Source: Pelodera strongyloides
Lineage: Eukaryota > Nematoda > Chromadorea > Rhabditida > Rhabditidae
Direction of reading: 5' to 3'
DNA length: 64,000 nt
Assembly (NCBI GenBank): GCA_036852015.1
Contig: JAANDG010000013.1
Location: forward strand, 496,001 to 560,000
Position numbers and translations under genes: made by a program. Positions within the stretch are counted from its first letter, which is position 1. Every line of letters starts with the position of its first letter. Below the pieces are notes generated by a model. It was not told the origin of the DNA and ran no database searches. It worked only from the letters and a program-made list of their open reading frames with translations. Positions 61,801 to 64,000 of this stretch are shown piece by piece.

Positions 61801-63752
61801 CGAAGGCGAATGGAAAGATGGAGGTATTAGGGTAAGGATTTGCTACTTATTTTTGTTACAGATCCTCTGCCCCTGGTTGACGGAGCTCCTATGACAGCTA
61901 CTCGCAGCGGCTTTCCACGCACCGGCGATATTGGTATAATGTCGAAATCGGGCATCGTTTATACACCTATGCCTATAAGTGCAATGGCAAAACAAGACTT
62001 TTACTTGAACGTTCATTTCATTGGATATTGGAAATTTGGAAAAGGACTATGTGCTCTTTATTCTGGTTTCGGCCTAGTAATGGATATCAGGGCCTGCCGG
62101 TTCCTTCTCGTATGCAATTCGGTTCGCACAAGCATCATTGCGTCCTCCAGTTTTCACACTAAAAGTTTTCACACAGTAATGTAGGTTTTTTGGTGACCCT
62201 GAACCATTTAGTACTTGATTCCATTGTGATTGTACTTAATACTTGATGTCTTATTATTTAGTATGGTGCCGCTTTCCGTCCTCCGACTGGTCGACCTCCA
62301 GCCTTTTCAACGTTTTATATTGGAGACTTGGAGGATTATGGAAAGCCAAAGGGAACGGTGGGCATTCAGATAATGTGTATGATACTGGGGTTTCCAAGTA
62401 TGGCCGATTTTCCTTCCAAGAATAGAAAAAATTACCGTAGTTTGGCACTACACGAGCATATCTACATGCAGTTTTTACGACCGATCGCCATGGGACCATT
62501 TGTTCGACAAATAATTAGCTTTGATGGCGGATTTTCTATAATGCGGATGTGCCAAAATTACGCAAAATTACGGTAGATTAGCACACTATTTTGCAATTGA
62601 TACTTGGAAGGAAAACACACGGTTTTTGGCATACTTGGAAACCCCATAATACGTGATTACGTCTTTAATAGTGCATGAATTGCTTACCATTAGGCGATAG
62701 TTCATGCCATGCGACAAGTGTCACAAGTCAAAGGAAAAAAAGATTCTTTCAAAACTATCATAATAATGGCATTTTCTAGTAAATTATACATACAGTTTTG
62801 AGTATTAGGAGGTGGAAAATGTTGAAGTTTGTATTATAAGGATAAAATATGTCAAGATATCAAGATTACAACTTACAACCCCTTGAGTCACAGACCCACA
62901 TACGGGATTCAAAGAGAAGAATGAAAAGATGAACATTGAATAAATATTATTTCTAGGGAGTCGCTGTTCTGTCCGGAACGACAACTTTGGAAGGCCAGCT
63001 CACTGGGGACCTTTTTGCTGGTGATATTAAAGTGATCAATGGGAAGTTAACGATTCAAGACCAGCAGCCGTCGCCTGTCGATGCCGTTCTACACGAGTGA
63101 GTATTCGGAAATTTTACGACCGATTTGGATTTAGTTGGATAGGTCGACGATAAGACCCTTCTTGTATTTTGCAACGTCATTTTTTCGTCAGTTTGAAGTT
63201 TGAACCGCCACCCGGCGAGGGAAACCTATGAGTACGTGGCGAAAATATCATTGATAGGTTTATGTGAATTATTTAAATAATCATAGCTACCCACGCTGAG
63301 CGGTTACGGGTACCCGCGCTCTGCGCATCCGCAAAAGTATCAGCGCGCTTGTGGGTCTGAGCAGTTATCACCGTTTATTGTGTGTTTCAGTGAAGGACCA
63401 AAACAAACGGATATCAGCCTTCCAGCCTCCTTAAAGTGGCGCGAATTGTTCAGCGTTTTTATTGAAGAAGAACTTGGAGGTGATAGATATATTTTTTATA
63501 ATTTTAATTTTTTAGCATTTGTTCATCTCTATGTATGGTTTCCGATTTGTCATTTTAGTTTGAATATGCTTTATAATATAAAATGTAAGTTGCTTACTGC
63601 ATGATCAGTTTTACAATTATTATTATTATTACATAATCATTATTACAAACATTTATATCATTTTCAGGACAATTAGACGACTGTAATAGTGCATGGAATC
63701 GCATTGTTGGCGGGATGAGAAGAGGACAAGAGTTGCTCACTGAAAATGATAG
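27842..63752 (+). CDS. ALS2-like: Alsin (ALS2)-like Rab5/Rho guanine-nucleotide exchange factor, 3' end beyond window
   Basis: Alsin family proteins act on endosomes as Rab5 exchange factors (VPS9 domain, with MORN repeats) and have a central DH/PH RhoGEF-like unit and N-terminal RCC1-like blades. The modules here appear in that order: RCC1-like exons 27842-33457, DH exons 34597-41328, DH end and PH 57999-59370, MORN repeats 59656-63096, and the linker toward VPS9 63391-63752. The last exon ends at a good donor (GTTTGT), so the VPS9 part lies outside the window. Phase does not close at three or four joints (29804 to 30016, 33457 to 40068, 41328 to 57999, 58260 to 58981), so a few small exons are still missing. 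The ATG at 27842 is the first good start and follows CTCTAG. The gene carries the retroelement and, in a 16.7-kb intron, an antisense gene. Confidence 0.85.
28060..28245. repeat. Imperfect tandem duplication in first alsin intron
   Basis: A block GCGCGAGGAACATACCACAG...AATTTCCATGCGC recurs about 110 bp later as GCGCGAGGAACGGGCCACAG...AATTTCCATGCGC. It is GC-rich, intronic and not coding. Confidence 0.7.
31318..31540. repeat. Tandem duplication with TTTTTCACCCA sub-repeats
   Basis: GTTGCTGTGACATCACAACA...GGCTGCAGCACAA recurs near 31428 as GTTGCTATGACGTCACAGCA...GGCTGCAGCACAA. The second unit is followed by three ATTTTTCACCCA words. It lies in the alsin intron 31305-31702. Confidence 0.7.
32411..32891. 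repeat. 481-bp foldback element with long arms and TTAA ends
   Basis: The left arm begins TTAAAGGGATAGGTTCACCT and the right arm ends AGGTGAACCTATCCCTTTAA. Complementarity continues for roughly 180-200 bp per arm, for example CTACCTCGAATCTATAAAAC against GTTTTATAGATTCGAGGTAG. It lies in the alsin intron 32308-33376. Transcripts across it would form a long hairpin. Confidence 0.9.
33200..33357. repeat. MITE, family C (GGGGTTTGCAAGTATGC ends), near-full copy
   Basis: The right end CGGCATACTTGCAAACCCCATTA is matched inversely at the left by TAATGGGGTTTGCATGTTTG followed by CAAGTATGC. The interior (ACTTCGTTCCAAAATGCGG and ATTTTTCGAAGACAAATTTT on opposite strands) matches, in reverse complement, the two halves flanking the retroelement at 34724-34809 and 39855-39921. 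Relatives occur at 17812-17957, about 54802-54950 and 62394-62649. Confidence 0.85.
34030..34170. repeat. GA-rich simple repeat
   Basis: AGAGAGAGAGGTAGAGAGAT-type runs fill about 34080-34165 in an alsin intron. They are low complexity with no coding signal. Confidence 0.7.
34308..34552. repeat. Dispersed repeat ending GCCCGACCCTTTAAT
   Basis: The stretch TTTGACCCACGGGTAAAG...CAGTAGTTTTTCTGGAATTC...GCCCGACCCTTTAAT resembles 50735-50875, which also has GCAGTAGTTTTTCTGAAGTAG and GCCCGACCCTTTAAT. It ends 45 nt before the first alsin DH exon. Confidence 0.6.
34597..41328 (+). CDS. Alsin-like gene, DH (RhoGEF-like) exons
   Basis: Exons are approximately 34597-34728, 40068-40168, 40247-40356, 40549-40708 (or 40713) and 41086-41328. 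The first reads AYELMKIARTGTYLEYVSW and SKYAYPLKSFLLQ, in the position and pattern of the first DH helix of alsin. The second reads GATASSLFQKLHLAIASFY, like the following LLQEVASRF-type helix. Then come a charged linker, LEHLIKLCTFPLLQSSRIYF, and YFELTGIAPLSTATRDLKKY. The acceptor of 34597 (TGTGAG) is poor, and ATGAG|TTG at 34624 is an alternative. The donor of 34728 falls in the end of the interrupted MITE. The exon 40068-40168 was placed in the frame that resembles alsin; its upstream phase is not satisfied. These are the least certain alsin exons. Confidence 0.6.
34724..34809. repeat. Left half of a family C MITE, interrupted by the retroelement
   Basis: TACTGGGGTTTGCAAGCATG through CATGTTATATATTCATA is the reverse complement of the right half of the copy at 33200-33357. 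It stops abruptly at 34809, where the retroelement begins. The other half is at 39855-39921. Confidence 0.9.
34810..34994 (+). repeat. Left terminal direct repeat (pLTR) of the Penelope-like element
   Basis: By eye it matches 39627-39811 at every one of 185 positions, at a fixed offset of 4817 bp. It runs from TTTACATACTCTATAACC to TTAGTTTGTTGA. A partial extra copy of its start (ACTCTATAACCTT) precedes the right repeat at 39605, like the tandem partial units common around Penelope-type elements. Confidence 0.9.
34889..34974 (+). ncRNA. Hammerhead-ribozyme-like motif in left repeat
   Basis: The core CTGATGA is at 34902-34908. Stem II is GACCC (34909-34913) with GGGTC (34941-34945) around a long loop. 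GAAA follows at 34946-34949. Stem III is A-C-G-G with C-C-G-U (34949-34952 and 34958-34961) closing a 5-nt loop, and the cleavage-site nucleotide would be A34962. Outer stem I can form from TACCGT (34889-34894) and ATGGTA (34969-34974). The inner part of stem I has only one pair next to the core, which is weak. The order fits a type I hammerhead, a class known from Penelope-like elements. Confidence 0.6.
35035..36368 (+). other. 5' leader of the Penelope-like element
   Basis: This is a pyrimidine-rich region between the left repeat and the coding region. It holds three 25-bp tandem units (35461-35534). A short frame, 36154-36273, contains RCPSCQRGRV but is closed by TAG. The main coding frame is also open upstream of a TGA at 36366-36368 for at least 20 codons. 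No other gene is seen. Confidence 0.5.
35461..35534. repeat. Three 25-bp tandem units in the retroelement leader
   Basis: Units of the form GTGCCCTCGTGGCATAATTT start at 35461, 35486 and 35511, each followed by TACCC. Their role is unknown. Confidence 0.9.
36369..39166 (+). pseudogene. GIY-YIG endonuclease / reverse transcriptase of Penelope-like element, one frameshift
   Basis: The frame is open from 36369 to 38711 but has no ATG before the first domains; TTG at 36525 is one possible start. A C-X4-C-X2-C motif (36495-36521) precedes the endonuclease. GVIY (36615 on), then MQYVGETKRSLKSR, then a catalytic-type Glu in KELFWIRLLNTAYPYGLN match GIY-YIG nucleases. The reverse transcriptase has motif A as LDFSSLFTNLPHD (Asp near 38331) and motif B as GVPQGGNSSPLLADLTL. 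The frame shifts by one base between about 38660 and 38695, so the YMDD motif C (38694-38705) is read in the next frame. That frame runs on as DDIAIFYNDD and ends at 39166 with a thumb-like domain (KTDDYSFDVIRFPMY). Programmed frameshifting is possible but no slippery site was recognised, so I call it broken. Confidence 0.8.
39627..39811 (+). repeat. Right terminal direct repeat (pLTR) of the Penelope-like element
   Basis: It appears identical to 34810-34994. Beyond it, similarity to 34995-35034 continues weakly to about 39854 (CAAATTTGCTTCCTC), after which the interrupted MITE resumes. Confidence 0.9.
39706..39791 (+). ncRNA. Hammerhead-ribozyme-like motif in right repeat
   Basis: This is the same motif as in the left repeat: CTGATGA at 39719-39725, stem II GACCC/GGGTC (39726-39730 and 39758-39762), GAAA at 39763-39766, short stem III, predicted cleavage after A39779, and outer stem I TACCGT/ATGGTA (39706-39711 and 39786-39791). 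Two copies in direct order could release a unit-length RNA of about 4.8 kb. Confidence 0.6.
39855..39921. repeat. Right half of the interrupted family C MITE
   Basis: GTTCCAAAATACGGTACTTC through CATACTTGCAAACCCCATAA continues the left half at 34724-34809, as shown by the near-full copy at 33200-33357. Only a few target bases (CTTC) are missing or replaced at the junction. Confidence 0.9.
40939..41073. repeat. Family B foldback MITE abutting an alsin exon
   Basis: The left end is GAGGCCGTATTCACCAACAC and the right end GTGTTGGTGAAT, with the last bases (ACGGCCTC) altered. The alsin exon acceptor (GGACAG) begins about 8 nt after it. Compare the copies at 10446-10573 and 61131-61272. Confidence 0.9.
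41535..41587. repeat. Interstitial TTAGGC-type array
   Basis: TTAGGC is repeated about five times, followed by degenerate units and then CTAAGCCTAAGC in the inverted direction. Similar arrays are at 7149-7169, 49793-49822 and 52957-53013. TTAGGC is the nematode telomere repeat. Confidence 0.85.
42211..42268 (-). other. tRNA-like fragment with a B box (possible SINE head)
   Basis: On the minus strand GCGTTGGACTGCTGAGC is followed by CCGGGTTCGATTCATGC, which resembles the anticodon arm and T arm of a tRNA. The acceptor and D arms do not fold, so this is not a functional tRNA. Confidence 0.3.
44770..46138 (-). CDS. Predicted secreted Cys-rich protein nested in an alsin intron (3 exons, 268 aa)
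   Basis: I do not recognise the family. The exons are 46138-46012, 45764-45634 and 45318-44770, totalling 807 nt with phases in agreement, ending in TAA. The N-terminus MYTQTIFVCSLIVSTLA is a clear signal peptide, followed by MPRLKPEPEFPYDRFATIYD. The middle is acidic (DLPNDDDAMYIFRTLSGF, DDNSTEDKAMQDYIDA). The C-terminal roughly 75 residues hold eight Cys: CKMVGC, one in NQACHQ, one in LNSC, and MICQICCDC. This suggests a disulfide-bonded extracellular module. It is antisense to and wholly inside one alsin intron. A TATATAAA box precedes it. GC and codon use of exon 3 are higher than in the flanking intron, which supports coding. Confidence 0.8.
46265..46272 (-). promoter_or_regulatory. TATA box of the nested secreted-protein gene
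   Basis: The minus strand reads CTATATAAAAGG, about 127 nt upstream of the ATG at 46138. It is the only strong TATA box placed sensibly for a gene in this window and suggests a highly or cell-specifically expressed gene. Confidence 0.55.
47833..47896 (+). other. tRNA-like fragment with A- and B-box-like words (possible SINE head)
   Basis: ACTGGTTAGCGCCGTCGACC is followed by AGGTTCGATCCCCCTCGTC. The D-arm and T-loop words are tRNA-like, but the acceptor and anticodon stems do not pair well. A tRNA-derived repeat is more likely than a working tRNA. Confidence 0.35.
49793..49822. repeat. Interstitial TTAGGC-type array (CCTAAG direction)
   Basis: CTAAACCTAAGCCTAAGCC and following units read as TTAGGC on the minus strand. 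Confidence 0.8.
50022..50200. repeat. Family A foldback MITE
   Basis: TTAAAGCGAAATAACGGCCG at the left is matched by CGGCCGTTATTTCGCTTTAA at the right, and TGCATTCCTATG by CATAGGAATGCA. It is one of the better preserved copies. Confidence 0.9.
51834..52013. repeat. Family A foldback MITE
   Basis: The left end has CGGTATAACGTATAACAGCC then GGTTTTTGAAACGTATG; the right end has TTCAAAAACTGCCCGTTATA then TCGCTTTA. The interior has TTTTTATTCTAATTATATTC as in other copies. Confidence 0.85.
52957..53013. repeat. Interstitial TTAGGC-type array
   Basis: GGTTTAGGCTTAGGCTTAGG continues with a few degenerate units (TTACGTTTAGAC) in the middle. Confidence 0.85.
53377..53560. repeat. Family A foldback MITE
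   Basis: CATCCGGTTTTTGAAACAC at the left is matched by GCGTTTCAAAAACCGGCCCG at the right, followed by TATTTCGCTTTAAA. The interior has TTATGCAGCATATGCAAGTG. Confidence 0.9.
56173..56556. repeat. Three-copy tandem repeat, 127-128 bp unit
   Basis: Units begin TGCAATTAACACATCTCAAA at 56173, 56301 and 56428 and contain CTTTTCGATGTGCGCTTCTC and GTTGCGGCGCGCGTTGTTGC. They differ at only a few positions. The third runs into shorter GCGCAAAT/GCGCGCGAAAC repeats. The three near-identical short frames over them are not genes. Confidence 0.95.
57108..57445. repeat. Foldback element with about 100-bp arms
   Basis: CCGGAGAACATTAACTAAAC and CGATCAGAAAACAGAGCAA at the left are matched inversely by TTGCTCTGTTTTCTGATCG (with one mismatch) and GTTTAGTTAATGTTCTCCGG at the right, with TACACAATTCGGTTGTACTA against TAGTACAACTGAATTGTGTG closer in. 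It lies in the large alsin intron. Confidence 0.85.
57999..63752 (+). CDS. Alsin-like gene, DH end, PH, MORN and VPS9-linker exons
   Basis: Exons are 57999-58260, about 58981-59087, 59239-59370, 59656-59807, 60166-60231, 60536-60691, 60972-61114, 61722-61831, 62957-63096, 63391-63479 and 63668-63752. From 59239 on all phases agree. PH strands read FHTILVFTDVLVLLE and MFPLELIWCNSE then TLITPELS, as in alsin. MORN-type units follow: RYEGYWREGKPNGRGTL, YTGHFVSGHYDGFGVLK, YKGVFKQGLLCG, VYEGYCLNSEPHGFGLYRW, YLGAFVNGLRSGYGVL, KYLGEWSEDKMHGRGARV and FHEGEWKDGGIR. The last exons, LKWRELFSVFIEEEL and CNSAWNRIVGGM, match the conserved WKAVFDECW...WDNIAVAL-type linker before VPS9. The MORN region with the (missing) VPS9 domain is the Rab5 exchange part. 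Confidence 0.9.
58376..58720. repeat. Composite family A-type foldback remnants
   Basis: It contains GACCATTTTTTGAAACTTATG and CATTTTCATATGTTGCATGC at the left, and CATATGGGGATGCAGTTGTAC plus TTCAAAAACCGGCCGTTAAC at the right. The middle is scrambled. It lies in the alsin intron 58261-58980. Confidence 0.6.
59405..59472 (+). other. tRNA-like fragment with a B box (possible SINE head)
   Basis: GGTGTGGTGGATAGTGCGAT is followed by AAGGTTCGATTCCCGTCCC. As with the two other such fragments, the full cloverleaf does not form. It lies in the alsin intron 59371-59655. Confidence 0.3.
60250..60428. repeat. Family A foldback MITE in an alsin MORN intron
   Basis: AAGCCGGTTTTTGAAACGTA at the left is matched by GCTTCAAAAACCGGTAGTTA at the right, then TATCGCTTTGA. 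The interior has TTCTATTCTAATTATATTCA. Confidence 0.85.
60846..60912. repeat. Three tandem units of 22-23 bp
   Basis: AATCATGAATGACTGGTAAG is repeated three times in a row in the intron before exon 60972-61114. Confidence 0.95.
61131..61272. repeat. Family B foldback MITE
   Basis: GAGGCCGTATTCACCATCAC at the left is matched by TGTGTTGGTGAATACGGCAT at the right; inner arms CAGGGAGCCCTCCC and GGGAGGGCTCCTG also pair. It begins 17 nt after the donor of exon 60972-61114. Confidence 0.9.
62394..62649. repeat. Family C-type foldback element in an alsin intron
   Basis: CTGGGGTTTCCAAGTATGGC at the left is matched by GCATACTTGGAAACCCCATA at the right. The interior has two near copies of ATTACCGTAG/CTACCGTAAT in opposite directions. 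It is about 100 bp longer than the copy at 33200-33357. Confidence 0.75.
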
Positions 63753-64000
63753 GTTTGTGTTATACATATACATGTTATAGGTCTCGGTGTTATTTATTTA
63801 TTTATTTATTTATTAAATAACACCCATTATTAAATAATAATTATCAATTAATTAAATATTAAATAACACCTATCATTAAATATTAAATATTTATTTAATA
63901 TTTATTATAGTTATTATGTAAATTATAATTGTGTACTATGTAATTATTAAAAAAAAATTCAAGTTTCCTATTTGGAGTAACAAAAACCCATCGGAAATTT
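63753..64000. other. Alsin intron running off the window end, AT-rich
   Basis: After the donor GTTTGT at 63753 the sequence is rich in TTATTTATTTATT and TTAAATATTAAATAAC words. No further exon is seen before the window ends. Confidence 0.6.

Noticed and set aside
61840..62184. 114-codon frame after the alsin exon 61722-61831
   Set aside because: It begins inside the intron after a good donor (GTAAGG) and does not resemble alsin; the next true exon is 62957.

Overview
This window looks like a nematode nuclear genome. Every gene is split into many short exons by nematode-style introns (acceptors of the TTTTCAG type). TTAGGC-type telomere-like arrays lie inside introns and intergenic DNA. One coding region begins 6 nt after a TTTCAG, as in spliced-leader trans-spliced genes, and an SL1-like 21-mer is present. 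Introns and spacers are packed with short foldback (MITE-like) elements. There is no sign of bacterial, organellar or viral sequence. The species cannot be named from the sequence.

Layout: (1) 1722-7992, + strand: the 3' part of an unrecognised Lys/Glu-rich protein (13 exons, 399 codons seen, 5' end not found). (2) 9003-14395, +: a complete mitochondrial aminomethyltransferase (glycine cleavage T protein), 14 exons, 413 aa. (3) 17320-15364, -: a new predicted secreted protein, 6 exons, 233 aa. (4) 24620-18390, -: a very large predicted secreted low-complexity protein, 11 exons, 1118 aa, with a long RDGPP-type repeat. (5) 27842 to beyond 63752, +: an alsin (ALS2)-like Rab5/Rho GEF with RCC1-like, DH, PH and MORN segments in the right order. 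The VPS9 end lies beyond the window and a few exon joints are unresolved. (6) 46138-44770, -: a third predicted secreted, Cys-rich protein of 268 aa, nested antisense in a roughly 16.7-kb alsin intron.

The most striking object is at 34810-39854, inside an alsin intron. It is a roughly 5-kb Penelope-like retroelement whose GIY-YIG endonuclease lies at the N-terminus, before the reverse transcriptase. It is bounded by 185-bp direct repeats that look identical, and each repeat holds a hammerhead-ribozyme-like motif. It has inserted into a MITE that in turn abuts an alsin DH-domain exon. A near-full copy of the same MITE about 1.4 kb upstream acts as an 'empty site', which fixes both junctions closely. 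One single-base frameshift, exactly at the YMDD catalytic motif, separates it from an open coding sequence.

Exon coordinates come from reading splice sites and reading-frame phase by eye. For the glycine cleavage gene and the three secreted-protein genes the exon lengths sum to a multiple of three and all phases agree, so those models are fairly strong. The 5' end of the Lys/Glu-rich gene and several alsin joints remain open.
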